A stretch of 64,000 nucleotides of DNA. It comes from Catonella massiliensis. Its GTDB lineage: Bacteria > Bacillota > Clostridia > Lachnospirales > Lachnospiraceae. Shown here piece by piece: positions 45,098 to 55,325 of this stretch. Position 1 is the first letter of the stretch; every line of letters begins with the position of its first letter. Under the pieces are notes generated by a model. It was not told the DNA's origin. It did not search any database and saw only the letters and a list, made by a program, of their open reading frames with translations. Both the position numbers and the translations under genes were made by a program. The stretch covers positions 1,674,001 to 1,738,000 of the forward strand of contig NZ_JAEPRJ010000001.1 in the NCBI RefSeq assembly GCF_016651435.1, written 5' to 3'.

Positions 45098-46486
45098 TTA
45101 AAATTCAAATTTATTTCTAAAATACTCTCTAAGTTCTGATATAGCCACTCTTTCCTGCTCCATGCTATCTCTGTCTCTGACTGTAACCATACCGTCTGTC
45201 TCTGAATCAAAGTCATAGGTAATACAGAATGGAGTTCCTATCTCATCCTGTCTTCTATATCTCTTACCGATAGCTCCTCTGTCATCATACTCACAGTTCC
45301 AGTCCTTTGAAAGCTCAGCATATACCTTTTCAGCACCCTCACCAAGCTTCTTGGAAAGCGGAAGCACTGCCACCTTAACAGGTGCAAGAAAAGGATGGAA
45401 ACGAAGTACAGTACGCACATCACCGCCCTCAAGTTCCTCTTCATCATAGGCGCCACAAAGGAAAGCAAGAGTAACTCTATCTGCACCAAGAGAAGGCTCT
45501 ACTACATAAGGAATGTATTTTTCCTTCTTCTCATCATCAAAATACTCCATAGGCTCACCTGATACTTCCTGATGTCTGCCAAGGTCATAGTCAGTTCTAT
45601 CTGCTATTCCCCATAGCTCTCCCCAGCCAAATGGGAATAAGAACTCGATATCAGTAGTTCCCTTTGAATAGAAAGAAAGCTCCTCAGGATCGTGGTCACG
45701 AAGACGCATCTCTTCTTCTTTCATACCAAGTGAGATGAGCCAGTCTTTACAGAACTGTCTCCAGTAGTGGAACCATTCCATATCTGTACCCGGTTCACAG
45801 AAGAACTCAAGCTCCATCTGCTCAAACTCTCTGGTACGGAAGGTAAAGTTACCTGGTGTAATCTCATTTCTAAATGACTTTCCTATCTGTCCAATACCAA
45901 ATGGAATCTTCTTCCTTGAGGTACGCTGAACATTCTTAAAGTTAACAAAGATACCCTGAGCTGTCTCAGGACGAAGGTAAACAACAGCTTTGCTATCCTC
46001 TGTAATTCCCTGGAAGGTCTTAAACATGAGGTTGAACTGACGGATATCAGTGAAATCATGCTTTCCACAGCTAGGACAAGGGATTTCGTGCTCGTCCACA
46101 AAGCTCTTCATCTCTTCATTGGTCCAACCATCTACAGAGCATCTTAATGCTATGTCCTTTTCTTTTGCAAAACCTTCAATGAGCTTGTCCGCTCTAAATC
46201 TCTCGTGACAGCACTTACAGTCCATAAGAGGATCTGAAAAGCTGCCAAGATGTCCTGATGCTATCCAAGTCTGGGGATTCATAAGGATGGCACAGTCAAC
46301 GCCTACATTGTAAGGACTCTCCTGAATAAACTTTTTCCACCAGGCCTTCTTAACATTGTTCTTAAGCTCTACACCTAAATTACCGTAATCCCAAGTATTG
46401 GCAAGTCCCCCATAAATCTCCGAGCCCGGATACACAAAACCTCTCGCCTTAGCTAAAGCCACAATCTTCTCCATAGTTTTTTCCAT
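45098..46486 (-). CDS. glyS: Glycyl-tRNA synthetase (dimeric type)
   Basis: 462 residues from ATG at 46486 (GAGAGG seven bases upstream; the earlier in-frame ATG has none). Class II motif 2 [19 protein letters not shown] and motif 3 near [10 protein letters not shown] are present. The zinc-like CKCCHERF and CPSCGKHDF lie in the insertion domain, and the C-terminal anticodon-binding domain carries [18 protein letters not shown]. It charges tRNA-Gly. No T-box lies before it, as it follows a lipoprotein gene by 49 bases in the era-recO operon. Confidence 0.97.
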   Translation of the reverse strand: MEKTMEKIVALAKARGFVYPGSEIYGGLANTWDYGNLGVELKNNVKKAWWKKFIQESPYNVGVDCAILMNPQTWIASGHLGSFSDPLMDCKCCHERFRADKLIEGFAKEKDIALRCSVDGWTNEEMKSFVDEHEIPCPSCGKHDFTDIRQFNLMFKTFQGITEDSKAVVYLRPETAQGIFVNFKNVQRTSRKKIPFGIGQIGKSFRNEITPGNFTFRTREFEQMELEFFCEPGTDMEWFHYWRQFCKDWLISLGMKEEEMRLRDHDPEELSFYSKGTTDIEFLFPFGWGELWGIADRTDYDLGRHQEVSGEPMEYFDDEKKEKYIPYVVEPSLGADRVTLAFLCGAYDEEELEGGDVRTVLRFHPFLAPVKVAVLPLSKKLGEGAEKVYAELSKDWNCEYDDRGAIGKRYRRQDEIGTPFCITYDFDSETDGMVTVRDRDSMEQERVAISELREYFRNKFEF

Positions 46487-46535
46487 AAGTCTACCTCTCT
46501 TTCTTTGATTCACTTTATTGTCAATACCTTAACAA

Positions 46536-47153
46536 TCATTTAGAATATACTACCACGGCTTCATTCCCCTCGTCAACCCTAATATGGTGCGAATCGTAAA
46601 GATTCCCCCCGGAATAGTATTTAATCTTGTCTCCGGTCTGGAAAAGCACCGGCCCCTTTACTACTGCAATATTGTATTCATCTGAAAGAACCTCCCCCGC
46701 AGCCTTCTTTTCTCCTGCATCAGAGTCTGCCTCAGTAAAGCTTAGCTCTCCAAACTCAGACAGAGCCTTATCTGCCTTAATGAACCTGGCATTGTTCTCC
46801 CCTTTTTTGTTGTTAAATGCCTCATAAATCTCAGAACTCTTAAAGGTAAGCACAGCCTTTACCTTACCGCTTTTAAGTTCAATCTCGCTTAGGACTGCGG
46901 CCTTGTCGCCGTATTTCTTATTATAGCTGCTAAGCTCAGAGGAAATATAGCCCTTTAGTTCGTCAAGATTTAGATATTTTTCATTAAAATCTTCTACATA
47001 GGCTACCTGGCTGCTGCCGTCAGACCTCATGTATATCGTCTCTTCTTTAACCTCATCCGCCTTTATTTCCTTCGGCATTCCATTGCAGGAGGAAAGTAAA
47101 ACTGTGGTAATTACCATTCCAAAAGCTAAAAGAGTGTTCTTCTTCATTCTCAT
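46536..47153 (-). CDS. Hypothetical lipoprotein
   Basis: 205 residues with signal MKKNTLLAFGMVITTVLLSSC (lipobox LLSSC). The mature protein is about 180 residues, rich in Glu, Lys and Ser, with mixed alpha/beta pattern (YISSELSSYNKKYGDKAAVL) and no known family mark. Its start overlaps the recO stop by four bases (ATGA), so it is translationally coupled to recO. It lies between recO and glyS; its function is unknown. Confidence 0.82.
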   Translation of the reverse strand: MRMKKNTLLAFGMVITTVLLSSCNGMPKEIKADEVKEETIYMRSDGSSQVAYVEDFNEKYLNLDELKGYISSELSSYNKKYGDKAAVLSEIELKSGKVKAVLTFKSSEIYEAFNNKKGENNARFIKADKALSEFGELSFTEADSDAGEKKAAGEVLSDEYNIAVVKGPVLFQTGDKIKYYSGGNLYDSHHIRVDEGNEAVVVYSK

Positions 47154-47815
47154 ACCTCTCTTATCATTTCTAAGGATTTAAACCTAGTATCAGTATTTAA
47201 ATCCCTGTACTCTTCGGCAAGCTCAATAAATTCCTTTTTTGATTCAGCTTCCAGGTTAAAAGAAAATAACTTGGTCACATCAGTTGCCGAGACTACTCTT
47301 AGTGCATATATTGTTGAAGGTCTAAGCTGTCTTCCCAAAAATCGTCCTTCATCTATACTAGGCATTATACCCTCAATTTCAAATATTTTCCACTCAAATA
47401 TTGCCTTTACAAAGTCAGGAGTTAACTCATCCACCTTTGCTTCAAGGGCTTTAAGCGCCATGTATATAAGGTTTACAAGGTTCTTGCCTCCTATATTTTC
47501 CCTAGAAAAGTAGGATGCAAGCTCTAAAAAATAGAAACCATAATAAACCCTGTCTATATCCATCTTCAATTCGTTAAAGTAATTTACTATCTTTACCTCA
47601 AGCAAAGTATATGCATTCTTACCTGAAACAAGCTTGAACTTGCCGAAAGTAAGAGGATCTGTGCCGGCAAGCAGCTTGCTGTTGGTTCTTCTTGCGCCCC
47701 TTGCAAAAGCATGAATCTTGCCAAGCTCTGCAGTTATTATCACAAGGCGCTTATCGTATTCACCTATTGGCATACAGGAAACAACAACTCCCGAAACCTC
47801 TATCTCATCTGTCAA
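47150..47815 (-). CDS. recO: DNA repair protein RecO
   Basis: 221 residues. An N-terminal OB fold (IEVSGVVVSCMPIGEYDKRLVIITAELGKIHAFARGARRTNS pattern, residues 4-45) precedes a helical domain. The C-terminal zinc cysteines of some RecO proteins are absent. RecO loads RecA onto SSB-coated single strands with RecR. The start is TTG at 47815 with GAGGAG six bases upstream. It follows era by three bases, the normal Firmicutes order. Confidence 0.93.
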   Translation of the reverse strand: MTDEIEVSGVVVSCMPIGEYDKRLVIITAELGKIHAFARGARRTNSKLLAGTDPLTFGKFKLVSGKNAYTLLEVKIVNYFNELKMDIDRVYYGFYFLELASYFSRENIGGKNLVNLIYMALKALEAKVDELTPDFVKAIFEWKIFEIEGIMPSIDEGRFLGRQLRPSTIYALRVVSATDVTKLFSFNLEAESKKEFIELAEEYRDLNTDTRFKSLEMIREV

Positions 47816-47818
47816 AGA

Positions 47819-48736
47819 TTACTCCTCTTTATACCCGAAGTTCTTCATAAGGGAATCTGAATTTCTCCAATCTTTCTTAACCTTAACCCAAAGATTAAGA
47901 TTTACCTTCATTCCGAGAAGGTCAGATATCTGATGCCTTGCATTTGTTCCTATTTCCTTTAGCATAGCACCCTTCTTCCCAATGATGATGCCCTTATGAG
48001 AATCTCTTTCACAAAAAATGGTTGCCTCAATGTTCATTATATTCTTATGACTGTGTCTGACCGAAGTATCTTTTTCTTCCTTCATGCTCTCAATCATAAC
48101 AGCAACTCCGTGAGGCACTTCATCCTTCAGCCTCCTTAGAGTCTGCTCTCTAATCAGCTCCGCTGTAATCTGCCTTTCAGCCTGGTCAGTAACCACATCC
48201 TCATCATAGTACATAGGACCTTCAGGAAGTAAGTCAAATACAGTTTTAAGAAGGTCATCTTTATTCTCTCCCGTAACCGCAGATACAGGTATGCAGGCCT
48301 TAAAGTCCACTATGTCTTTGTACTTGTCAATGACAGGGAGGAGTTCTCCCTTTTCCACTGTGTCTATCTTGTTTACCACAAGTATAACCGGTGTCCTGGT
48401 AGTTTCAAGCAGCTTTGCTATATGCTGCTCTCCCTTGCCGATAAAGGTAGTAGGCTCAACCAGCCAAAGTACCACATCTACCTCAGAAAGAGTTCTCTCA
48501 GCTACAGAGTCCATATATTCACCAAGCTTGTTCTGCGCCTTGTGGATACCCGGTGTGTCAAGGAAGATAATCTGCCCTACCTCATCTGTGTACACTGTCT
48601 GAATCCTGTTTCTTGTGGTTTGCGGCTTAGAAGAGGTAATTGCAATCTTCTGACCGATAAGATTATTCATAAGAGTTGATTTGCCTACATTGGGCCTGCC
48701 TATAAGGGTTACAAAACCTGACTTAAATTTTCCCAT
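47819..48736 (-). CDS. era: GTPase Era
   Basis: 305 residues. G1 GRPNVGKST (residues 13-21), G3 DTPGI, G4 NKID and a C-terminal KH domain with IIGKKGAMLKEIGTNARHQI are all intact. Era binds the 3' end of 16S rRNA and checks 30S assembly. It follows the M16 peptidase gene by 19 bases and precedes recO. AAGGAGAA precedes the ATG. Confidence 0.97.
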   Translation of the reverse strand: MGKFKSGFVTLIGRPNVGKSTLMNNLIGQKIAITSSKPQTTRNRIQTVYTDEVGQIIFLDTPGIHKAQNKLGEYMDSVAERTLSEVDVVLWLVEPTTFIGKGEQHIAKLLETTRTPVILVVNKIDTVEKGELLPVIDKYKDIVDFKACIPVSAVTGENKDDLLKTVFDLLPEGPMYYDEDVVTDQAERQITAELIREQTLRRLKDEVPHGVAVMIESMKEEKDTSVRHSHKNIMNIEATIFCERDSHKGIIIGKKGAMLKEIGTNARHQISDLLGMKVNLNLWVKVKKDWRNSDSLMKNFGYKEE

Positions 48737-48755
48737 TCATTCTCCTTGTTTATCA

Positions 48756-51743
48756 TTATGACAAAAGACTTGATACTTCATCAAACTTATCAGAGTTTTC
48801 CTTTATTTTAGCCTCTGAGCCTATAACTACCATAATCTTCTCATCAAGTACAGCCTTTACATATTTAGCCATGTCTCTTATATCAGATGCAGTAGTTCCT
48901 ATCATTTCCTTTCTTGACTTTCTTATATCATCTTCCGTAATACCGCTCATATATGCGTTAAATGACCTTTCACCGTCTGCAAAAGGAGTCAGCGGAATAT
49001 CGGCACTTCCTACAGCTCCAATCACATACTTGGTTACCTCTTTTTCGTCGGCGTTAAAGCCCGCAACAAATTCTGTCACGCTCTCATATACTTCATTTGT
49101 CTCCATAAGCTTAGGGTCTCTGTAGGAAGAGAAGGATGAATCTCCATTTCTGTCAAACTTGCTGTAACAGCCGTAAGCTCCGCCCTTAACCCTGACATTT
49201 ACCCAAAGGTATTCATAGCTAAGAAGCACATTTAAGACGCTTAGGACACCTGTATAAGGAAGACCTGAAGCCACAAAGTTACCCGCTCTGGTCACATACT
49301 GTACCTGACCCGAGGCAGTATACCCTTTCGCACATAAGCCTTCTTTTCTATTTGCCTTAAATTCTTTAATTTCATGCCTTATATTATCGCAAAGGAGGTC
49401 ATCTCCTGCCTTCTCACCTCTAGGAAGCTCTTTAACTATGTTAGTTAGCTTATCACAAGAAGCATCATAGTTTTCATCATCTACAGTAAGACTTACAATA
49501 AGACGCTCTTTTACAAAGTATTTTTTAATGAGAGAATTTAGCTTAGTATAGAGCTCTTCTTTCCCCTCTTCAAAATTCTCTGCCAATTCCTTTATAAACT
49601 TGTAGAAGCTAAGGCCTGAAAGTCTCTCTCCCATCCTTCCATTAACTGAGAAATATGACTTCGCAAGCAGAGCAGATACCCTGTCTCCACTTGTCTCAAA
49701 GTCCATTTCCATACCTGATATATTTTCTCTTAGTATCTCGACTATTCTCTTATCACTGTGCGAATCAAGCCTTGACTCATAGAGCATCTCAGGAATAAGA
49801 TTAAGCCCCTTCTCAGCCTGTGAAACAAGCGATTTAAAGCTAACTGAATAGTTGGTAAGCACCTTGTTTCTATCAGCCTTATCTGTATATACCTCGATAT
49901 TGGTATGAACACCTCCTGTATACATAAGGGTTTCAGATACAAAGTCAGAATAGCCTCTTTTTTTAGTATCAATGAGTCCCAAAAGGTCTGTAAGCAGCCC
50001 AAAATACTGTAGTTCATCAGCCTCCATATCGCTGATGTCAAAATTAAGCCTGAGATACATAATACCGTTTGTATTTACCTTGTGCCAGATTAACGGGCTG
50101 CCATTTATCTCTTTTTCTATGTTCTTAAGAGGCTTTATCTCAGGAGAGATGTCACTTCTTTCAAGAGTTGGAAGCTTTGCCACATCCTCTTGAGACGATG
50201 GCTCTTCCTGGAAGGCTCTTAGTTTCTCACTGCTCTTTTTAAGAGCAGTTATATCGTCTTCACTTAGGCTTTCTTTGTACTTAGCGAGCTTCTTCTTTAA
50301 CTCTTCCTCAATCCTGTCATTTTTATTCTTCTCAGGAACGAGAGTGAATATAAGCTTATGTTCATTTTCAAGAAGGTATTTTCTAACCAGCTCCTCAAAG
50401 TAGCCTGTACCAATCTTGCTTCTAAGCAGGTCATAGTTCTTGCCTGCATCTGCCAGCTCAAACACAAGATTGTCATCATAAAGCCAGCTTGTATACATAT
50501 TGATGCCAAGGATGAGGCCTGCTGGATACCTTCCTGAATCCTGTTCACGGTACTTAAACTCAGAATAGTTGATTGCTGAAGTAAGCTTCTTTTCATCTAT
50601 TCCTTCATTTACAATCTTTCTAAGCTCAGTCTCTATTATCCTTACAAATTCGTCCTTCTTATCTGCCTCAGTTCCTGTCGCATGAATAGAAAATGTAGGC
50701 TGAAGCATATGGTTTGAAAGACTTGAAGAGATTTCCTTGCCTATACCTGCCTCTATGAGAGCCTTTTTAACAGGTGCCCCCGGTGCATCCATAAGTACAA
50801 ATCTCAGTAGCTGTAAGGCACCCATAGTGAAAGTATCTGTAACCACACCTGTAACTACATTGTAGGAAAGGAAGGTTTTTTCTTTCATGTCTTCGCTTTC
50901 CGCAAGTGAGTAGCTATCGGACAAATCACCTCCTACAGGCTTTTGAAGAGGGATATCAGACCTTGGATCAATCTTATCAAAGTCCTTTAAGTATTCCTTA
51001 TCAAGGAATTCAAGTCTCTCCTCTATATCAAAATTTCCGTACAAAATGATGTATGAATTTGACGGGTGATAAAAACGCTTGTGAAATGCCACATAGTTCT
51101 CGTAAGTAAGTTCAGGAATAACCTCCGGATCTCCACCTGACTCAATTCCATAAGGTGTATCAGGATAAAGAGCCTCTCTTACACGCAGATCCTCTACCTC
51201 GTCAGGAGATGAGAAAGCACCCTTCATCTCATTGTATACGACTCCATTTATGATAAGCTCGCCACTCTCCTCATCCAGTTCATAATGCCAGCCTTCCTGC
51301 TCAAATATTGCTTTGTTAGTATATAGATTCGGATAAAATACCGCATCCAGGTACACACTCATAAGGTTCTTAAAGTCTTTGTCATTGCAGCTTGCCACAG
51401 GATAAATCGTCTTATCCGGATAGGTCATTGCATTTAAGAAGGTATTAAGTGAACCCTTAGCCATCTCAATGAACGGGTCTTTTGAAGGGTATTTTTTAGA
51501 ACCGCAAAGTACTGTATGTTCAACTATATGGGCCACTCCTGTAGAATCTTCAGGAGGAGTTTTAAATCCTATACAGAAAACCTTATTTTCATCTTCATTT
51601 GAAATAAGGGCAAGTCTTGCCCCGCTCTTTTTATGCCTTAAATATATACCCAGAGCCTTGATATCCTTCAGCTCCTTAGTGCTAATTAACTCATATTGCT
51701 CCGGGATTGCTACCTCATTTATGTTTTTAATGCTTCTACTCAT
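48756..51743 (-). CDS. M16C-family zinc metallopeptidase (presequence-protease-like)
   Basis: 995 residues, the size of the M16C/PreP group with two homologous halves. The inverted zinc motif AHIVEHTVLCG gives H72, E75 and H76; the third ligand is probably the Glu in NEMKGAFSSPDE near residue 153. The second, inactive half has the matching GGAYGCYSKFDRNG. There is no signal peptide, so it is cytoplasmic and likely degrades small peptides. It heads the era-recO-lipoprotein-glyS run. Confidence 0.9.
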   Translation of the reverse strand: MSRSIKNINEVAIPEQYELISTKELKDIKALGIYLRHKKSGARLALISNEDENKVFCIGFKTPPEDSTGVAHIVEHTVLCGSKKYPSKDPFIEMAKGSLNTFLNAMTYPDKTIYPVASCNDKDFKNLMSVYLDAVFYPNLYTNKAIFEQEGWHYELDEESGELIINGVVYNEMKGAFSSPDEVEDLRVREALYPDTPYGIESGGDPEVIPELTYENYVAFHKRFYHPSNSYIILYGNFDIEERLEFLDKEYLKDFDKIDPRSDIPLQKPVGGDLSDSYSLAESEDMKEKTFLSYNVVTGVVTDTFTMGALQLLRFVLMDAPGAPVKKALIEAGIGKEISSSLSNHMLQPTFSIHATGTEADKKDEFVRIIETELRKIVNEGIDEKKLTSAINYSEFKYREQDSGRYPAGLILGINMYTSWLYDDNLVFELADAGKNYDLLRSKIGTGYFEELVRKYLLENEHKLIFTLVPEKNKNDRIEEELKKKLAKYKESLSEDDITALKKSSEKLRAFQEEPSSQEDVAKLPTLERSDISPEIKPLKNIEKEINGSPLIWHKVNTNGIMYLRLNFDISDMEADELQYFGLLTDLLGLIDTKKRGYSDFVSETLMYTGGVHTNIEVYTDKADRNKVLTNYSVSFKSLVSQAEKGLNLIPEMLYESRLDSHSDKRIVEILRENISGMEMDFETSGDRVSALLAKSYFSVNGRMGERLSGLSFYKFIKELAENFEEGKEELYTKLNSLIKKYFVKERLIVSLTVDDENYDASCDKLTNIVKELPRGEKAGDDLLCDNIRHEIKEFKANRKEGLCAKGYTASGQVQYVTRAGNFVASGLPYTGVLSVLNVLLSYEYLWVNVRVKGGAYGCYSKFDRNGDSSFSSYRDPKLMETNEVYESVTEFVAGFNADEKEVTKYVIGAVGSADIPLTPFADGERSFNAYMSGITEDDIRKSRKEMIGTTASDIRDMAKYVKAVLDEKIMVVIGSEAKIKENSDKFDEVSSLLS

Positions 51744-51856
51744 CTAAAATATCCTTTCCCTCATCTCTTTTACTCTCAAAAGAAATATGTTAAAATCAAA
51801 TATTGTAATAACATCTAGTTTACCATAATTATGAAGTTTTGCAAGGAGAAGTATAG

Positions 51857-52492
51857 ATGAAAACCTTTTTTAAGCCGATAATTTCGATTTTTATTTCACT
51901 GCTTATGATGCTAGTATCTATAGCCTTTGCCACAACAGCTGTATTGTACTTTAGACCTCTGTATTACAGCATGATTGGAGATTTTACAGGTAAATTAAAC
52001 TTAACTTATACCGAAATAAAGGAAAACTATGATGCCCTCATAGACTACAACTCATTCTGGGGGGCTGATAAGCTTAGCTTCCCTCACCTGCCTTCATCAG
52101 AAAATGCCCTTACCCATTTTGAAGAGGTAAAGGCCATCTTCCTTTCCTTTCAGATTGTGCTGATTATAGGAATAATCTTACTTTTAGTGCTTATACCACT
52201 CTACAAAAGGCTCTATAAATCCTATGAATACAGGCTTATTGGCGGAATCTTTACCATATGTCTTCCATCTACAATTGCTCTGTTTATATATGCTAACTTT
52301 AACAAGGTATTTATTACCTTTCATAAGATTGCTTTTAACAATGACTTATGGATATTTGACTACAAAAAAGATCCAATTATCTTATTTTTACCGGAAAAGT
52401 TTTTCATGCTTTCCGCTGTATGTATAGTAGGTCTTGTATTCCTATCAGGTCTAATTATGCTTATAACATACTTTAAGAGACCTGCGAAGTAA
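51857..52492 (+). CDS. TIGR01906/DUF1461-like integral membrane protein
   Basis: 211 residues with four membrane segments (about 7-30, 93-113, 123-141, 178-202). A hydrophilic external loop contains the YTEIKENYDALIDYNSFW stretch typical of the TIGR01906 family. GGAG lies upstream of ATG at 51857. It is transcribed divergently from the M16 peptidase. Its function is unknown; members are found across Firmicutes. Confidence 0.82.
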   Translation: MKTFFKPIISIFISLLMMLVSIAFATTAVLYFRPLYYSMIGDFTGKLNLTYTEIKENYDALIDYNSFWGADKLSFPHLPSSENALTHFEEVKAIFLSFQIVLIIGIILLLVLIPLYKRLYKSYEYRLIGGIFTICLPSTIALFIYANFNKVFITFHKIAFNNDLWIFDYKKDPIILFLPEKFFMLSAVCIVGLVFLSGLIMLITYFKRPAK

Positions 52493-52558
52493 AATAATCA
52501 TTAGAGCTATACTTTTTTCCTCAAGCACTGATTTTCGCTAAAATGGCTATTGAAAGAT

Positions 52559-52590
52559 GAAAAATCCCCACTGATTACAGCGGGGATTTG
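52559..52590 (-). terminator. Terminator of the DUF2225 gene
   Basis: AAATCCCCgCTG-taat-CAGtGGGGATTTTT on the minus strand, behind the DUF2225 gene. It may also serve the convergent membrane-protein gene. Confidence 0.82.
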
Positions 52591-52608
52591 ACACTTGTAT
52601 CATGTGCA

Positions 52609-53331
52609 TTATTCTTCTTTACACTTAGCACGAATAGCCCTGGCCATTTCCTTCATTCTGTCTGTAGCATTCCTTGACAGAATAACAGTTTCAGCATATC
52701 TTAAAGCATCATGGTTCTTGCCCAGTTTTCTGCCTGTCTCTGCCATAATTATACATAGGGTATTTTCATCCATGCTACAGATAGGGAACTTCTCATTCAT
52801 GTAGGCTTCCGAAAAACCGTCATAGGCATTTTTTAGGTAATTCATTTCAGTTTTGTCAAGCTCATCATGCTTTTCTTTATAATCAGCCGACTCCTTATCC
52901 AGAGCCTCTTTCATCCCTCTGGTAAGCCAAGCAAGCTTAAGGCAGATGTACGCCTTATCGCTGGTTTTTGCACATTTGATAATTGTTGAAAGCAGGGCAA
53001 GCTGCGTTCTTTCTATAGCCTCTTCATAAGTATAATATGTCTTTGTTTCATCTATTCCCTTGAATTTGGCCGTAATTTTCTCTCTGATGTCCCTTACATG
53101 TCTATCACTTATTGCATCAAAATTCTTGATTAGTCCTGCATACCCGCACTTTGTGCAGATAATTGCATCGTACTTGGTCGCATCCACATATTTATATATA
53201 GGGCGTAAATCATCATCAAGCCGTACCAAGGTGTTTCTCCCCACTCTTACGGCTTTTGCCTTGAACTTTGTAGCACAGCACGGACAAGTATAAGTTTTGT
53301 CAAAAAGAATCGATTCTTCTGATACTTCCAA
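52609..53331 (-). CDS. DUF2225 family protein
   Basis: 240 residues. The start is set to TTG at 53331 because AGGAGG lies seven bases upstream; a GTG seven codons earlier lies before that site. The N-terminal zinc-ribbon half has CPCCATKFKAKAVR and CTKCGYAGLI, and a helical TPR-like C-terminal half follows. The family is widespread in Clostridia with unknown function; the four cysteines suggest zinc binding. It follows glnS by 47 bases and probably shares its transcript. Confidence 0.86.
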   Translation of the reverse strand: MEVSEESILFDKTYTCPCCATKFKAKAVRVGRNTLVRLDDDLRPIYKYVDATKYDAIICTKCGYAGLIKNFDAISDRHVRDIREKITAKFKGIDETKTYYTYEEAIERTQLALLSTIIKCAKTSDKAYICLKLAWLTRGMKEALDKESADYKEKHDELDKTEMNYLKNAYDGFSEAYMNEKFPICSMDENTLCIIMAETGRKLGKNHDALRYAETVILSRNATDRMKEMARAIRAKCKEE

Positions 53332-53378
53332 AATTATACCTCCTATATCCACCCTTTAAGCCCTAACCAATATATTGG

Positions 53379-55052
53379 TTAAGCCTTGTTAGGATTATAA
53401 GAGCTCTTAAGTGATACTATTCTGTTAAATACAGGCATTTCCGGCTTCGAATCCTTAGAATCAAGACAGAAAAATCCATTTCTTACAAACTGGTACTGTT
53501 CTACTTCAGTAGTCCCTTTAAGGCTCTCTTCAACAAGCGCATCCTTGATAACTGTCAATGAATTAGGGTTTAGGTTAAGTTCACCATCCTCATTGTAAAC
53601 TCCCTTTTCCTCATCCACTATATTTTCATATAATCTTACTTCACAAGGCACAGCATGAGATGCACTTACCCAGTGAATTGTACCTTTTACCTTCCTGCCT
53701 TCAAAGCCGTTTCCGCTCTTTGTCTCAGGATCGTAGGTACATCTTATTTCTGTAACTTTTCCGTCTTCATCCACATCATAGCCTGTGCAGGTAACAAAAT
53801 AAGCATTCATAAGTCTTACTTCATTGCCTGGGAAGAGTCTGAAATATTTCTTAGGAGGATCTATCATAAAGTCCTCACGCTCTATGTAAAGCTCTCTTGT
53901 AAATGCCAGCTTTCTGCTGCCAAGAGCCTCATTTTCAAGGTTATGAGGAGCATCCAGCCACTCTGTCTCACCCTCAGGGTAATTAGTTATTACAAGCTTA
54001 ACAGGGTCAAGTATAGCCATAACACGCTTCTTCTCTAGCTTAAGAGTTTCTCTTATACAGTACTCAAGCATGGCATAGTCAGAAGATGCATTGCTCTTGG
54101 TTACACCTGAAAGCTCCATAAACAGCTTAATTGATTCAGGAGTATAGCCTCTTCTCCTAAGTGCGCTTATGGTGACAAGTCTTGGATCATCCCAACCATC
54201 AACTATTCCATTGTCTACAAGCTTCTTTATATATCTCTTACCTGTTACCACATTGGTAAGATAAAGCTTGGCAAACTCTATCTGCTTAGGTGGATTCTCG
54301 TACTCAAGTTCTCTTACCACCCAGTCGTAGAGAGGTCTATGGTCTTCAAATTCAAGGGTACAGATGGAATGTGTAATCCCCTCCACTGCGTCTTCAATAG
54401 GGTGCGCAAAGTCATACATAGGATAAATGCACCAGTCATCACCTGTATTATGATGAGTCATCCTGGCAATTCTATATATGACAGGATCTCTCATGTTCAT
54501 ATTGGGAGAGCTCATGTCTATCTTAGCTCTTAGAACCTTGCTTCCATCAGGGAATTCACCATTTTTCATTCTCTCAAATAAGTCAAGATTCTCTTCTATG
54601 CTTCTCTCTCTATATGGTGAGTTCTCGCCAGGCTCTGTAAGAGTACCTCTGTATTCTCTTATTTCATCAGCAGACAAATCGCATACAAAGGCCTTTCCCT
54701 TCTTTATAAGCTTAATCGCTGCCTCATACATCTTTTCAAAATAATTGGACGCAAAAAAGCATCTATCACCAAAGTCTGCACCCAGCCACTCTACATCAGC
54801 CTTGATAGACTCAACAAACTCAGTCTTTTCCTTGGTAGGATTGGTGTCGTCAAATCTAAGATTAAACTGTCCGCCATACTCCTTAGCAAGACCGTAGTTA
54901 AGAAGAATTGACTTAGCATGTCCTATATGTAAATATCCGTTGGGTTCAGGCGGAAATCTGGTTATTACCTTCTTGGTCCTGCCCTCAGCTATGTCCTTAT
55001 CAATAATATCCTCAATAAAATTCTTTGATACTCTCTCTGTATTCTCTTCCAT
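53379..55052 (-). CDS. glnS: Glutaminyl-tRNA synthetase
   Basis: 557 residues from ATG at 55052 with GGAGG seven bases upstream. The class I HIGH motif is in [15 protein letters not shown]. The KMSKS loop reads VVTGKRYI instead of the VMSKRKL of well-studied enzymes, keeping the key Lys. [19 protein letters not shown] and a C-terminal beta-barrel anticodon domain follow. It charges tRNA-Gln directly. No T-box is visible in the upstream 250 bases. Confidence 0.96.
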   Translation of the reverse strand: MEENTERVSKNFIEDIIDKDIAEGRTKKVITRFPPEPNGYLHIGHAKSILLNYGLAKEYGGQFNLRFDDTNPTKEKTEFVESIKADVEWLGADFGDRCFFASNYFEKMYEAAIKLIKKGKAFVCDLSADEIREYRGTLTEPGENSPYRERSIEENLDLFERMKNGEFPDGSKVLRAKIDMSSPNMNMRDPVIYRIARMTHHNTGDDWCIYPMYDFAHPIEDAVEGITHSICTLEFEDHRPLYDWVVRELEYENPPKQIEFAKLYLTNVVTGKRYIKKLVDNGIVDGWDDPRLVTISALRRRGYTPESIKLFMELSGVTKSNASSDYAMLEYCIRETLKLEKKRVMAILDPVKLVITNYPEGETEWLDAPHNLENEALGSRKLAFTRELYIEREDFMIDPPKKYFRLFPGNEVRLMNAYFVTCTGYDVDEDGKVTEIRCTYDPETKSGNGFEGRKVKGTIHWVSASHAVPCEVRLYENIVDEEKGVYNEDGELNLNPNSLTVIKDALVEESLKGTTEVEQYQFVRNGFFCLDSKDSKPEMPVFNRIVSLKSSYNPNKA

Positions 55053-55233
55053 AAAGAAGCCTCCATTCAATATACATATCCTAACTATACTACCATAAAA
55101 ATGGGTTTACCGCAATAATTCTGTCTTTTTTTCATAAAAAATTACACAAGATACCTCAATTTTAACTTTTCTTCTACAGAGAAGATGCGTTTTTTGTAAT
55201 TTTAATCACTGCTATAGAAAAGTTTTCTGTTAA

Positions 55234-55289
55234 AAAAATCTTCAGAATATACACTTACGGTTCCCCGTTAGGTCATTCTGAAGATTATA
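55234..55289 (-). terminator. Terminator of the SleB-like gene
   Basis: ATCTTCAGAAT / ATTCTGAAGAT stem with long loop, followed by TTTTTTT on the minus strand. Confidence 0.8.
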
Positions 55290-55325
55290 AAATGCTTAAA
55301 CTTAGCAATAATGCTATATTATGTC

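Noticed and set aside
54339-54744. Plus-strand ORFs opposite glnS
   Set aside because: They lie wholly inside glnS and have no ribosome site or family resemblance.
55053-55240. T-box before glnS or glyS
   Set aside because: No T-box sequence or specifier hairpin is visible, and glyS lies 49 bases after another gene.
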